Origin: Gramella jeungdoensis | Lineage (GTDB): Bacteria > Bacteroidota > Bacteroidia > Flavobacteriales > Flavobacteriaceae | DNA: 64,000 nucleotides | Direction of reading: 5' to 3' | Assembly: GCF_023805255.1 (NCBI RefSeq) | Contig: NZ_JAMSCK010000005.1 | Span: 275,447 to 339,446 of the forward strand | Program-made: the position numbers and the translations under genes | Shown here: piece by piece, positions 44,434-53,576 of the stretch | Layout of the letters: each line of letters opens with the position of its first letter | Numbering within the stretch: the first letter of the stretch is position 1 | Notes under the pieces: model-generated | What the model saw: only the letters and a program-made list of their open reading frames with translations | What the model was told of the DNA's origin: nothing | The model's database searches: none

Positions 44434-45861
44434 ATGTCGAAAACTGCGCAATCGGTTTGGAATAACTGTCTGTCATTTATTCAGGATAACATTACCCCTC
44501 AAGCTTACAAAACATGGTTTGAACCTATCCAAGCAGTGAAACTAACAGATTGTGCCCTGAGCATCCAGGTACCGTCGAAATTTTTCTACGAATGGCTGGA
44601 GGAGCATTATGTCAAGCTGTTAAAAGTTTCTCTCACACGTGAACTTGGCGATAAAGCCAAACTGGTTTATGTGATCAAGATGGAGAACACATATGGTAAC
44701 AAACTTCCGTTTACCGAAAAGATCCCAAGTACCCAAAGATCTCAAATGGCCTCTCAGGAAGTTGACGTACCTATTAAGAATAAAAGTCCCGAGCTGAAGA
44801 ACCCTTTCATCATTCCCGGAATCAGGAATGTGAAGATAGAATCTCAGCTAAACCCCAACTATAATTTTGAAAATTTCCTTGAAGGTGAATCCAACAGGCT
44901 GGCCAGATCTGCAGGTTTAGCAGTAGCTAACAAGCCTGGAGGCACCTCTTTCAACCCACTTTTAATATTCGGAGGCGTTGGACTTGGAAAGACGCATCTC
45001 GCTCACGCTATTGGAGTTGAGATAAAAGACAAGTACCCAGAAAAAACAGTCCTTTACATCTCTGCTGAAAAATTCACTCAGCAGTATATTGAATCTGTAA
45101 AAAAGAATAACAGGAACGATTTTATCCATTTTTACCAGATCATAGATGTTCTGGTTGTGGATGATATACAGTTGCTTTCAGGCAAGGCAGGAACACAGGA
45201 TGTATTTTTCCACATCTTTAACCACCTTCATCAGAATGGAAAGCAAGTTATCTTAACCAGTGACAAGGCTCCGGTGGACATGCAGGATATTGAACAGCGC
45301 TTACTATCCCGATTCAAATGGGGACTTTCAGCTGAACTTCAACATCCCGATTTTGAAACCCGTGTGTCTATCATAAAGAACAAACTTTATAGGGACGGTG
45401 TTGAAATGCCTGAAGATATAGTGGAATTCCTTGCCAATAATATCAAAACCAATATCAGGGAACTGGAAGGCGCTATCATTTCATTGATCGCCCACTCTTC
45501 TTTCAACAAGAAAGATATCACCCTGGAACTGGCTAAAAAGATCGTTGACAATTACGTTAAGAATACAAAACGTGAGGTTTCCATAGATTATATCCAGAAA
45601 GTTGTAAGCGATTACTTCCAGATGGATGTAGATACACTACAATCTAAAACAAGGAAAAGACATATAGTGCAGGCAAGGCAGCTGGCGATGTTCTTTGCGA
45701 AAAAATTTACGAAAGCATCACTGGCGAGTATCGGTTCACAGATTGGAAGCCGCGATCATGCCACTGTATTACATGCGTGTAAAACGGTAGACAACCTGGC
45801 CTCGACCGACAAACAATTCAAAAAATTTGTTGAAGACCTCAACAAGAAGCTCACATTATAA
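44434..45861 (+). CDS. dnaA: Chromosomal replication initiator DnaA
   Basis: 475 residues. Domain I is at ~1-90 ('WNNCLSFIQDNITPQAYKTW') and domain III from ~140 ('NPNYNFENFLEGESNRLARS'), with Walker A 'FGGVGLGKTHLAHAI' (Lys186), Walker B 'VLVVDDIQLLSGK' and the sensor/arginine finger 'IEQRLLSRFKWGLSAEL'. Domain IV ends with the DnaA box-binding signature 'IGSRDHATVLHACKTV'. It binds DnaA boxes to open oriC. I saw no cluster of TTATCCACA-like boxes in the 202 bp upstream, so the origin is probably elsewhere. Confidence 0.98.
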   Translation: MSKTAQSVWNNCLSFIQDNITPQAYKTWFEPIQAVKLTDCALSIQVPSKFFYEWLEEHYVKLLKVSLTRELGDKAKLVYVIKMENTYGNKLPFTEKIPSTQRSQMASQEVDVPIKNKSPELKNPFIIPGIRNVKIESQLNPNYNFENFLEGESNRLARSAGLAVANKPGGTSFNPLLIFGGVGLGKTHLAHAIGVEIKDKYPEKTVLYISAEKFTQQYIESVKKNNRNDFIHFYQIIDVLVVDDIQLLSGKAGTQDVFFHIFNHLHQNGKQVILTSDKAPVDMQDIEQRLLSRFKWGLSAELQHPDFETRVSIIKNKLYRDGVEMPEDIVEFLANNIKTNIRELEGAIISLIAHSSFNKKDITLELAKKIVDNYVKNTKREVSIDYIQKVVSDYFQMDVDTLQSKTRKRHIVQARQLAMFFAKKFTKASLASIGSQIGSRDHATVLHACKTVDNLASTDKQFKKFVEDLNKKLTL

Positions 45862-45871
45862 AATACATTTT

Positions 45872-46339
45872 ATGAAAACCAGGGTATTGATGGTGTGCCT
45901 CGGCAATATTTGCAGATCACCCCTGGCCGAAGGTATTCTAAAATCTAAAGTTGACACAAATAAAGTATTTGTAGATTCGGCGGGTACCGGCAGCTGGCAT
46001 ATAGGTTCTCAACCCGATAAAAGGTCCATCGCTATAGCAAGAAAAAACGATCTTGACATAACCGATCAGCGAGGGAGACAATTTTCAGAAAAAGATTTTG
46101 ATGATTTCGACCATATTTTCGTGATGGATAATTCCAATTTCAGGGATGTGATGTCTATGGCGAGAAATGATGAAGATCGCAAGAAAGTGCATCTGATCCT
46201 TGAAGAGATCTTCCCTTCAGAGAATGTTGATGTTCCCGATCCGTATCATGGCGGAGAACAGGGATTCGAAAATGTTTACATGATGCTGGACGAAGCCTGC
46301 GAACAGATCGCCGAACAACTGAACAATGGCACACTATGA
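45872..46339 (+). CDS. Low-molecular-weight protein-tyrosine phosphatase
   Basis: 155 residues from the ATG at 45872. The frame opens earlier, inside dnaA, but this start gives the canonical N terminus 'MKTRVLMVCLGNICRSPLAE' with the P-loop C-x5-R-S (Cys9). The general acid Asp lies in 'VDVPDPYHGGEQGFENVYMM' near residue 123. It dephosphorylates protein phosphotyrosine, in some bacteria controlling capsule or polysaccharide kinases; no kinase is nearby. It follows dnaA by 10 bp and overlaps the methylase gene by 4 bp. Confidence 0.94.
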   Translation: MKTRVLMVCLGNICRSPLAEGILKSKVDTNKVFVDSAGTGSWHIGSQPDKRSIAIARKNDLDITDQRGRQFSEKDFDDFDHIFVMDNSNFRDVMSMARNDEDRKKVHLILEEIFPSENVDVPDPYHGGEQGFENVYMMLDEACEQIAEQLNNGTL

Positions 46340-47064
46340 GTGATGCCGAAAAAAAATACGGCAAACTTTATCTAATTCCGGTAGGTCTTGGTGATTCAGT
46401 TCCTGATAAAGTTTTTCCTCCCCTTAACAAGAACATCATTGAAAATATAGATGATTTTATTGTTGAAAATGAAAAATCAGCGCGCCGTTTTATTAAGCAA
46501 ATACTTCCGGAAAAATCACAGCAAAGCCTTAGATTAAAAGGACTTAATAAATTTACCGATCCGGCTGAGATTCCTACATTTCTTGATGCTGCCAAAGAAG
46601 GAAAGAATATGGGGCTTCTTAGCGAGGCAGGCTGCCCGGGTGTAGCCGATCCCGGTGCAGAGATCGTGAAATTGGCACATCGCTATAATATCCAGGTAGT
46701 TCCGCTTATTGGCCCATCCTCTATTCTACTTGCCATGATGGCCAGTGGAATGAATGGACAGAGCTTTAGCTTTCACGGATATTTACCTATAGATAAAAAA
46801 GAAAGAAAACACGAGATAAAGCAACTTGAAAGAATTTCTGCTGAAAAGAATCAGGCGCAAATATTCATTGAGACTCCCTACCGAAACACAAAATTCCTGG
46901 AAGATCTTGTTCAGAACCTACACCCTACAACCAGAATCTGCGTTGCATGTGATCTGACTCTGGACTCAGAATTCATAAAGACAGCAACCGCTTCAGAATG
47001 GAAAGATATAAATACTGATCTTCATAAAAGACCGGCAATATTTATCATTCAGAAAGATATTTAA
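46336..47064 (+). CDS. Tetrapyrrole-methylase-fold SAM methyltransferase (RsmI-related)
   Basis: 242 residues. The fold is recognised from 'KLYLIPVGLGDSVPDKVFPP' at the N terminus, 'MGLLSEAGCPGVADPGAEIV' (the SAM-binding G-x-P-x-x-x-D-P-G loop) and 'VVPLIGPSSILLAMMASGMN', all as in RsmI. However, the stretch 'IENIDDFIVENEKSARRFIK' replaces the usual RsmI GNL-D-I start, so this is the divergent Bacteroidota branch. Target is unproven: rRNA C1402 is possible but not certain. Convergent with the lysozyme-like gene; the stops overlap by 4 bp. Confidence 0.85.
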   Translation: MSDAEKKYGKLYLIPVGLGDSVPDKVFPPLNKNIIENIDDFIVENEKSARRFIKQILPEKSQQSLRLKGLNKFTDPAEIPTFLDAAKEGKNMGLLSEAGCPGVADPGAEIVKLAHRYNIQVVPLIGPSSILLAMMASGMNGQSFSFHGYLPIDKKERKHEIKQLERISAEKNQAQIFIETPYRNTKFLEDLVQNLHPTTRICVACDLTLDSEFIKTATASEWKDINTDLHKRPAIFIIQKDI

Positions 47065-47729
47065 ACGGAAAGCTTGTCGAAATCTACCCGGGCGTTCTTT
47101 TCAGTTCTCACAAAAGAAACGTCATATCCACCAAATCGCTTCATATAGGTTTTAATGGTAGTTCCAAATGCATCACTAAAAGCCTGAGCACCCCAGCTTC
47201 TAAGGTATTTCTTCACACTCCCTGGACCAGCAAGATGAGCGGCTGCCAGAATACCAGATTCAGTAATAAGAACACCGTTTATGGTTTTACCTACGAATCT
47301 TTTGATATCCCTTTGTAATATCCACTTATTCCTGGAAGCATTGGCATAAAATGCCGCTTCCTGTAAGGCAGGTGAATTCAGAAATTCAACAGTGTCGTAG
47401 ATTCCCACCAGCTTTAATGTTCCTTTTCCAAACTGATATTTTCCAAGATATCCATATTCATTGATGGTCTTGTAGTCACCCCTAGACTCTTTAAAAGCCA
47501 GCGCTTCTTTAAAACCTACATAGGATTTCCCCAGAATGGGAGCAGTGTGGGAGATTTCAAAATCCGGTTCAATTTCCTCTTTGAGGTTTTCTACCGTATA
47601 CTCGAGATCGAGATTGTAAGTAGAGTAATTTTCCAGATTTAGTTTAGCAGCATCTTTAGTTGAAAAACTAAAAAATATAGAGCCCGCTGCAAGAGGCAAG
47701 ATTGAAAATTTTGCAATTTTCTTTCTCAT
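47061..47729 (-). CDS. Exported lysozyme-fold (transglycosylase-like) protein
   Basis: 222 residues from the ATG at 47729. The frame runs 24 codons further but lacks a signal; the chosen start gives 'MRKKIAKFSILPLAAGSIFF'. The mature part has a lysozyme-like core: 'FKEALAFKESRGDYKTINEY' (probable catalytic Glu in 'AFKESRGDY'), 'GYLGKYQFGKGTLKLVGIYD' and 'GILAAAHLAGPGSVKKYLRS'. It likely cleaves peptidoglycan glycan strands or binds them. It neighbours mltG on the same strand, with a 197-bp gap. Confidence 0.75.
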   Translation of the reverse strand: MRKKIAKFSILPLAAGSIFFSFSTKDAAKLNLENYSTYNLDLEYTVENLKEEIEPDFEISHTAPILGKSYVGFKEALAFKESRGDYKTINEYGYLGKYQFGKGTLKLVGIYDTVEFLNSPALQEAAFYANASRNKWILQRDIKRFVGKTINGVLITESGILAAAHLAGPGSVKKYLRSWGAQAFSDAFGTTIKTYMKRFGGYDVSFVRTEKNARVDFDKLSV

Positions 47730-47926
47730 TGCTTTTGTTTTTGAAAGGTTGCTGGCATGCCTATTAACATAGATCATACCCCTTTCATATTCGCCCGGCA
47801 AATGTATAACAAATTTTAATAATCTGAACTACAGCCTGTTAATCCTTTTTTAAAGTTATTGTGTTTTTAACTAAAGAATAACTTATTGAGGTTCAAAACC
47901 TTAAACAATCCTAAATAAAAATAGCT

Positions 47927-48970
47927 CTAACGATTTATGCCCTGGCGGTTGATCCAACGCACATATTCCTGCTTATTTCGGTTATGTTGAGCGAGAGTTT
48001 TGGCGAATTTATGGTAGCCGAAATTTTCCACATCTGCCACAAAATAGTAGAAATCATGATCTTCATAATTCAATACTGCATCTATGGAAGAAATATCGGG
48101 CATATGGATAGGCCCAGGAGGAAGTTGACGATATTTATAGGTATTATATGGTGAATCAAGTTCCAGATCTTTATAAAGCACTCTTTTGATAATAGTGTCA
48201 AAATTCCCCGTCTTTTCCTTAATGGCATAGATCACTGTTGGATCGGCGTCCAGCTTCCAGCCATTCTTATAACGGTTCATATAGACACCGGCTACCCTGG
48301 GTCTTTCTTCCACTTTTGCGGTTTCCTTCTGCACTATCGATGCCAGGGTGATCACTTCATATGGAGTTAAGCCTGTTTCTTCTGCTTTCTTAAGCCTGTT
48401 CTCGTTCCAGAAACGATCAAATTCCTTTTTCATTCGCTTTCGGAATTCTTCCGCAGAAGTATTCCAGTAAAATTCATACTGATTAGGAATATACATCCCT
48501 AATGCATTTTTTTCAGTGAAATCATTTTCATTCAAAAAGGTAGTATCCTTAAAGGAATTGAGCAATGCAGCACTATCTGCCTCTATCTGAACTGATATTC
48601 GTCCAGCCAGATCCTCAAGCCTTTCCTGGTTATTAAAGATGACCTTTACAGGCTTATTCCCGATTCGCAGCTCATTTACCAGGTCATTATTGTTCATTCC
48701 TTTTTCCAGAACATACCTTCCCGGTCTAACATTACCGGTATAACCTTTCTTCTGTGCTACCAGGCTGAAAGACTCGATATCCTTCAACAAAGGCTTTAGT
48801 GAATCCCTTACAGTTTGAAAAGTAGCCCCGGTTGGAATATAGACCGTTTCCTGCCTGGAGTCAAAAGCTGTATTTGAGGAAAATATACTGTTATAGACGT
48901 AATAACTGAATATTCCAAGAGCTATCACACCAAGAATGGCAATTGCGATAAGTATCTTTCTAATGTACAT
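47927..48970 (-). CDS. mltG: Endolytic murein transglycosylase MltG
   Basis: 347 residues: one N-terminal TM ('ILIAIAILGVIALGIFSYYV'), a LysM-like segment (~45-115, 'IPTGATFQTVRDSLKPLLKD'), then the YceG catalytic domain. The catalytic Glu is in 'LASIVQKETAKVEERPRVAG', followed by 'YMNRYKNGWKLDADPTVIYA' and 'SPYNTYKYRQLPPGPIHMPD', the strongest family signature. It cuts nascent glycan strands and sets their length. Its start overlaps the GNAT gene by 11 bp, in the dapF-GNAT-mltG operon. Confidence 0.96.
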   Translation of the reverse strand: MYIRKILIAIAILGVIALGIFSYYVYNSIFSSNTAFDSRQETVYIPTGATFQTVRDSLKPLLKDIESFSLVAQKKGYTGNVRPGRYVLEKGMNNNDLVNELRIGNKPVKVIFNNQERLEDLAGRISVQIEADSAALLNSFKDTTFLNENDFTEKNALGMYIPNQYEFYWNTSAEEFRKRMKKEFDRFWNENRLKKAEETGLTPYEVITLASIVQKETAKVEERPRVAGVYMNRYKNGWKLDADPTVIYAIKEKTGNFDTIIKRVLYKDLELDSPYNTYKYRQLPPGPIHMPDISSIDAVLNYEDHDFYYFVADVENFGYHKFAKTLAQHNRNKQEYVRWINRQGINR

Positions 48971-49490
48971 TATTCAATAATTGATAAAGCCATTCATCTT
49001 TGAATTCTCCATTGAAAAATGACCAGTCTTTTTTAAGACCTACTTTTCTAAATCCGTTACTTTCAAAAACCCGCATACTATCCCGGTTATTAGCCGTAAC
49101 GTTTGCATATACCTGATGAAGGCCCAGATGTGTAAAACAGTAGTCGCAAAGCAGGGATAAACTTTCAGAACCAAAACCTTTTTTACGGTCCTTTCTATTA
49201 GCGATCAATATTCCTATAGCGGCACGCCGATCTTTCGGCTCCAGATCGTATACATCAATAAGACCTACCCGTCTGTTTCTTTTAGTACAGATAACCAGTC
49301 TTAACTGTTTAATATCATAGATATCCCTATGAGCATTTTCCAGGTACTGTCTTATAAGAAATTTTGAATAGGGTGCTTGAGTGGAACTTATCTCCCAGAA
49401 ATCTTCGTCATTCTCGATCTTATGGACAAAATCCAGATCTTCGGGTTCCAGGGCTCTCAGGTATACTTTCTGGCCTTTTAATGTTAGCAT
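48960..49490 (-). CDS. GNAT-family acetyltransferase (RimJ/SpeG-like)
   Basis: 176 residues. Opens 'LKGQKVYLRALEPEDLDFVH', typical of RimJ/RimL-like enzymes, with the acetyl-CoA motif 'NRKDRKKGFGSESLSLLCDY' (~94-113) and 'GLHQVYANVTANNRDSMRVF' (~121-140) before 'ESNGFRKVGLKKDWSFFNGE'. Acceptor unknown. Overlaps dapF by 7 bp and mltG by 11 bp, so all three are cotranscribed. Confidence 0.88.
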   Translation of the reverse strand: MLTLKGQKVYLRALEPEDLDFVHKIENDEDFWEISSTQAPYSKFLIRQYLENAHRDIYDIKQLRLVICTKRNRRVGLIDVYDLEPKDRRAAIGILIANRKDRKKGFGSESLSLLCDYCFTHLGLHQVYANVTANNRDSMRVFESNGFRKVGLKKDWSFFNGEFKDEWLYQLLNNVH

Positions 49491-50272
49491 ATAATTTCGC
49501 CTTTAAAGACCTGTTCAGCAGGTCCCGACAACCAAATATCGGAAAAACCATTTTCAGTTTTTTTGAAGTCAACAAAAAGTTCACCTCCCTGGGTTACTAA
49601 TTTCACCCTTTCCGCATTTGTCTTACCTGAAGAATAAGCCGCCAAGGCAACCGCAGTCACACCAGTACCACAGGAAAGGGTTTCATCTTCTACTCCCCTT
49701 TCATAGGTCCTTACCGAAAAAGCATTATCTGAAATCCCTTCAACAAAATTAACATTCGTGCCACCACTATTCTTGTATCTGTCAGAATACCTGATATCAG
49801 CTCCTTCCCGTTTAATGTCTTTTGTGGCAATATTCTCAGCAAAAATGACATGGTGAGGAGAGCCCGTATCCAGAAACAGGAAGTCTTCATTTTGAGAAAT
49901 ATCCTTTACATCCTGCATTTTCAGGCTTACTATCCCATCATTCAATGCAGCCTCATGAGGACCATCAATTGCAGTAAATCGTGCTTTATCCTTGATTATG
50001 CCTAAAAACCTGGCAAAAGCAACCAAACAGCGACCACCATTCCCACACATACTACTTTCATTTCCATCGGCATTGAAATAGACCATTTTAAAATCGTCTT
50101 CAGGATCCTCAGAATCCTCCAGAAGTATCAGCCCGTCAGCCCCTATGCCAAATTTGCGGTCACAAAGCCTTCCTACCAATTTGGTATTATTTTTGGATAT
50201 TTTCTGATCCCGATTATCGATCATTACAAAGTCGTTGCCCGTACCCTGATATTTATAGAATGTCAGTTTCAT
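49484..50272 (-). CDS. dapF: Diaminopimelate epimerase
   Basis: 262 residues. DapF interconverts LL- and meso-diaminopimelate for peptidoglycan and lysine. Both catalytic cysteines are present: 'NADGNESSMCGNGGRCLVAF' (~70-89) and 'GVEDETLSCGTGVTAVALAA' (~205-224). The N-terminal 'LTFYKYQGTGNDFVMIDNRD' is the usual family start. It heads the dapF-GNAT-mltG operon, with a TAnnTTTG promoter 22 bp upstream, so a wall-precursor step and a wall-processing enzyme share a transcript. Confidence 0.97.
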   Translation of the reverse strand: MKLTFYKYQGTGNDFVMIDNRDQKISKNNTKLVGRLCDRKFGIGADGLILLEDSEDPEDDFKMVYFNADGNESSMCGNGGRCLVAFARFLGIIKDKARFTAIDGPHEAALNDGIVSLKMQDVKDISQNEDFLFLDTGSPHHVIFAENIATKDIKREGADIRYSDRYKNSGGTNVNFVEGISDNAFSVRTYERGVEDETLSCGTGVTAVALAAYSSGKTNAERVKLVTQGGELFVDFKKTENGFSDIWLSGPAEQVFKGEIIC

Positions 50273-50293
50273 AGATCTTTTTCAAAAGTGGCA

Positions 50294-50301
50294 CAAATAT
50301 A
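50294..50301 (-). promoter_or_regulatory. TAnnTTTG promoter element of dapF operon
   Basis: On the minus strand TATATTTG (50301 to 50294) precedes the dapF ATG (50272), a leader of about 16 nt. Confidence 0.6.
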
Positions 50302-50405
50302 CAATTTTGAAGAGGAAAATAGGGCTGTTAAATGGTCGTTAAATTATACGCTTTGTATAATAATATGTTAACTGAAATGGTTTATTAATTAAATAACATC
50401 CGAAA

Positions 50406-51803
50406 ATGAAAAAAATAGCGAATCTACTATTTGTTTCCGTCCTTGGAGGTGTTCTTACCTTGGGAAGTTACAAACTATTTTTTGACGAAGAATCTCAGGA
50501 ATTTCAGGCTAAGGATCAAACCACACAAAATTCTTTCTTACCCGTAACCAACACTAACCACGTTTATGGGACCAATGCCGATTTTACTGAAGCGGCTGAA
50601 AAGACGGTTCATGCCGTGGTTCACGTGAAAAACGTGGCAGTTTTTAAAGGACCGAGAAACATCTGGGAATACTATCAATATGGAAATAATGGTGGCCGTG
50701 CCTTACAGGGAGCCGGTTCTGGTGTGATCATTACTCCAGATGGTTATATAGTTACCAATAACCACGTTATAGAAGGCGCCAGTGAAATCGAGGTGACATT
50801 AAACAATAACCAGACCTACAAAGCCGAAGTGATCGGCAGCGATCCTATCTCTGATATCGCTCTTATAAAAGTAGATGCCGAAGACCTAGAATATATTCCC
50901 TTTGGAAACTCAGATAACGTAAAACTCGGAGAATGGGTACTCGCGGTAGGAAACCCTTTTAATTTGAAATCGACTGTCACTGCCGGAATAATAAGTGCAA
51001 AGGCAAGAGACCTTAATGCTAATGACAGCTCTCCACAGTCATTCATACAAACTGATGCTGCAATCAACCCTGGCAACAGTGGTGGCGCGCTGGTGAATAT
51101 CAATGGTGAACTCATTGGGATCAATACCGCTATCACTTCTCCAAGTGGAAGTTATATTGGATATGCATTCGCGGTACCTTCTAATAATGCAAGAAAGATC
51201 GTTGAAGATATTATGGAGTTTGGCGATGTTCAGCAAGGAATTCTGGGCATAAGAGGAGGCAGCATTACTCCTGCGGCAATCCAGGAACTTGAACTTAGTG
51301 AATCTCAGGGAGTATATGTAAGTGATGTCACTCCTGGAAGTGGCGCAGCGAATGCAGGTATCAGGGAAAGAGATATTATCAAGAAGATAGACAACATCAA
51401 TATCAATAAATTCTCTGACCTTACAGGCTATATCAATTCTAAAAGGCCTGGTGATGAAGTTAAGGTAAAGATAGTTCGCGATGGTGATGAAAAAGAACTA
51501 AATGTGAAGCTTACCAAGCTTGAAACATATAGTATTATACCTATAGGTCTGGAAGTTGCCAATGCAACCAAAGAAGAGTTGAAAGCTTTACAGGCCCCTA
51601 ACGGAGTTAGGATCAATCGGACGCTGGCAGAAAACCTTCCTGCAGGAGAGCTTGTTGGAGGAATCATTTCTGAGATCAACAATCAAAAGGTAAATTCTAT
51701 AAGAGACGTAAGAGAAGTGATTCAGGAAAGGAGAACTTCAGAACCTATAGTGATCACCTTCTATGACCTAAATGGTGAAAAGCAAAGAATGGCCTGGAGA
51801 TAG
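50406..51803 (+). CDS. Periplasmic Do/HtrA-family serine protease
   Basis: 465 residues with an N-terminal membrane/signal segment ('ANLLFVSVLGGVLTLGSYKL'). The catalytic triad is His120 (IVTNNHVIEG), Asp150 (SDPISDIALIKV) and Ser225 (NPGNSGGALV). PDZ1 spans ~270-365 ('GVYVSDVTPGSGAANAGIRE') and a second PDZ-like part ~375-460 ('GGIISEINNQKVNSIRDVRE'). It is a chaperone/protease for damaged envelope proteins. Monocistronic, with a perfect terminator after it. Possibly controlled by envelope stress, though no operator was identified. Confidence 0.95.
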   Translation: MKKIANLLFVSVLGGVLTLGSYKLFFDEESQEFQAKDQTTQNSFLPVTNTNHVYGTNADFTEAAEKTVHAVVHVKNVAVFKGPRNIWEYYQYGNNGGRALQGAGSGVIITPDGYIVTNNHVIEGASEIEVTLNNNQTYKAEVIGSDPISDIALIKVDAEDLEYIPFGNSDNVKLGEWVLAVGNPFNLKSTVTAGIISAKARDLNANDSSPQSFIQTDAAINPGNSGGALVNINGELIGINTAITSPSGSYIGYAFAVPSNNARKIVEDIMEFGDVQQGILGIRGGSITPAAIQELELSESQGVYVSDVTPGSGAANAGIRERDIIKKIDNININKFSDLTGYINSKRPGDEVKVKIVRDGDEKELNVKLTKLETYSIIPIGLEVANATKEELKALQAPNGVRINRTLAENLPAGELVGGIISEINNQKVNSIRDVREVIQERRTSEPIVITFYDLNGEKQRMAWR

Positions 51804-51825
51804 GTCAACGATAATAGTCAAATAA

Positions 51826-51854
51826 AACCCTTCAGTTGTGAAGGGTTTTTTTAT
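51826..51854 (+). terminator. Terminator after htrA-like gene
   Basis: AACCCTTCA (51826-51834), GTTG loop, TGAAGGGTT (51839-51847), then T-run. Confidence 0.9.
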
Positions 51855-51888
51855 GAATAAAAGTTTTTACGAAAACGTTTGAAATATA

Positions 51889-51896
51889 TACTTTTG
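51889..51896 (+). promoter_or_regulatory. TAnnTTTG promoter element of gap
   Basis: TACTTTTG ends 29 bp before the ATG at 51926; leader about 24 nt. No matching -33 TTG at normal spacing. Confidence 0.5.
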
Positions 51897-51925
51897 CGGC
51901 AAATTTATAACAACACATCTTAAAC

Positions 51926-53374
51926 ATGGACTTTAACAAAGTTTACGAAAAAGAACTGTCTTTCCAGGCAGATCGCCGAAAGTCAACTGTAGAATTCATC
52001 AATATTGTAAGTGACCTGTGGTATGACAAATCTATTGAACTGGTACTTTTCAGAAACCAGTTGATCAACAGAAATGTTAGCGATATACTGGACCTTCATG
52101 AATATGCCGGTGAATTTGTTGGAAAACCAATTTCTATTTTTGATTCTGTAGAGATCGCAAAAGCGATCCAGGATCTTAATCTGCCTCCTGCCAAGCTTGA
52201 TATTGGAAAGTTAACTTATGAATATCATCTGGAAGATCAAATCTACAGCAATGCTATGGCCTTTGTGTCAAACAAGTTGAGCAATGCCAAAAAAACTGAA
52301 ACGGTCACTCCTAAAGATGTGGTGCTCTATGGTTTTGGGAGAATTGGTAGGCTTGTAGCGCGTGAGTTAATGACCAGAACAGGAAAAGGAAATCAGCTTC
52401 GACTACGCGCGGTTGTAACCAGAGGAAAGGTAGATCGCAGTGTTCTTGAAAAACGAGCTTCACTTTTAAAAAGTGACTCGGTTCATGGACCTTTCAGCGG
52501 TACGGTTAATATAGATGAGGAGAATTCAGCACTTATCATCAACGGCACCACCGTTCATATGATCTCTGCAAATCAGCCGGAAGATATAGATTATACAAAA
52601 TATGGAATAGACCATGCACTTGTGATAGACAATACCGGAGCCTTTAGAGACAAAGAGGCCCTTAGCAGGCATCTCGCTTCCAAGGGAGCTGCAAAAGTGT
52701 TGCTTACCGCCCCGGGGAAAGGAGTTCCAAACATTGTTCACGGAGTGAATCAGAAGGAATACAGCCCTGAAGAGATTGATATTTTCTCTGCGGCTTCATG
52801 TACTACAAACGCTATCACCCCTGTTCTAAAGGCTATTCAGGATTCACTGGGGGTTATTCATGGCCACCTAGAAACTATCCACGCCTATACCAACGACCAG
52901 AATCTGGTTGATAACATGCATAATAAATACAGAAGAGGTCGTGCTGCAGGACTAAATATGGTGATTACCGAAACCGGCGCAGGAAAGGCCGTTTCAAAAG
53001 CGCTTCCGGTTTTTGAAGGGAAACTTACATCCAATGCCATAAGGGTTCCGGTACCCAACGGTTCGCTGGCCATATTAAACCTGGAAGTTGAAAAAGAGAC
53101 AAGCCTGGAAGATGTGAATTCCATCCTGAAAAGGTATGCACTTGAGGGAGATCTGGTAGAACAGATACAATATTCTGTAGATAACGAACTGGTTTCCTCA
53201 GATATTATTGGCTCCTCGGCCCCGGCTATCTATGATAGCAATGCAACCATAGTATCGGCAGATGGAAAAAACGTTATCCTTTATATATGGTATGACAATG
53301 AATATGGCTACAGCCACCAGGTAATTAGACTTGCGAAGTATATCGCTAAGGTTAGAAGATATACTTATTACTAG
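51926..53374 (+). CDS. gap: Glyceraldehyde-3-phosphate dehydrogenase, long form
   Basis: 482 residues. The first ~130 residues are an extension not found in the ordinary ~335-residue enzyme. The usual GAPDH begins at 'DVVLYGFGRIGRLVARELMT' (Rossmann GFGRIGR, ~136-142). The catalytic Cys292 is in 'SAASCTTNAITPVLKA', with 'RVPVPNGSLAILNLEVEKET' and the C-terminal 'IWYDNEYGYSHQVIRL'. It oxidises glyceraldehyde-3-phosphate with NAD(P) and phosphate, or runs backwards in gluconeogenesis. Long forms occur in other Bacteroidota as I recall. Monocistronic, terminator at 53401. Confidence 0.94.
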   Translation: MDFNKVYEKELSFQADRRKSTVEFINIVSDLWYDKSIELVLFRNQLINRNVSDILDLHEYAGEFVGKPISIFDSVEIAKAIQDLNLPPAKLDIGKLTYEYHLEDQIYSNAMAFVSNKLSNAKKTETVTPKDVVLYGFGRIGRLVARELMTRTGKGNQLRLRAVVTRGKVDRSVLEKRASLLKSDSVHGPFSGTVNIDEENSALIINGTTVHMISANQPEDIDYTKYGIDHALVIDNTGAFRDKEALSRHLASKGAAKVLLTAPGKGVPNIVHGVNQKEYSPEEIDIFSAASCTTNAITPVLKAIQDSLGVIHGHLETIHAYTNDQNLVDNMHNKYRRGRAAGLNMVITETGAGKAVSKALPVFEGKLTSNAIRVPVPNGSLAILNLEVEKETSLEDVNSILKRYALEGDLVEQIQYSVDNELVSSDIIGSSAPAIYDSNATIVSADGKNVILYIWYDNEYGYSHQVIRLAKYIAKVRRYTYY

Positions 53375-53400
53375 AAATTACCAGAATTTATTAAAAAATG

Positions 53401-53426
53401 ACCCCGCCTTTCGCGGGGTTTTTTTA
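53401..53426 (+). terminator. Terminator after gap
   Basis: ACCCCGC (53401-53407), CTTTC loop, GCGGGGT (53413-53419), T-run. The T-run merges into TATTTTTG (53425-53432), so terminator and next promoter overlap. Confidence 0.9.
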
Positions 53427-53432
53427 TTTTTG
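53425..53432 (+). promoter_or_regulatory. TAnnTTTG promoter element of the coiled-coil protein/trmD pair
   Basis: TATTTTTG directly follows the gap terminator stem. The nearest gene starts at 53577, giving a leader of ~140 nt, longer than others in this window. Confidence 0.45.
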
Positions 53433-53576
53433 CGCCACTTTTAAGACATTAAAAAACTGATTTAAAACAAATTAAAAAACCTACAAAAGGCGAATTTCCA
53501 CCCGAAAATCTGAAATACTAACTTATACATTCGCTCGTTGTTGTTTATGGAACCAAACAAATTCAAAGCCCAGAAA

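Noticed and set aside
53538..53576. Longer N terminus of the coiled-coil protein
   Set aside because: The internal ATG at 53577 gives a clean signal peptide. The 13 extra residues are polar and spoil it.
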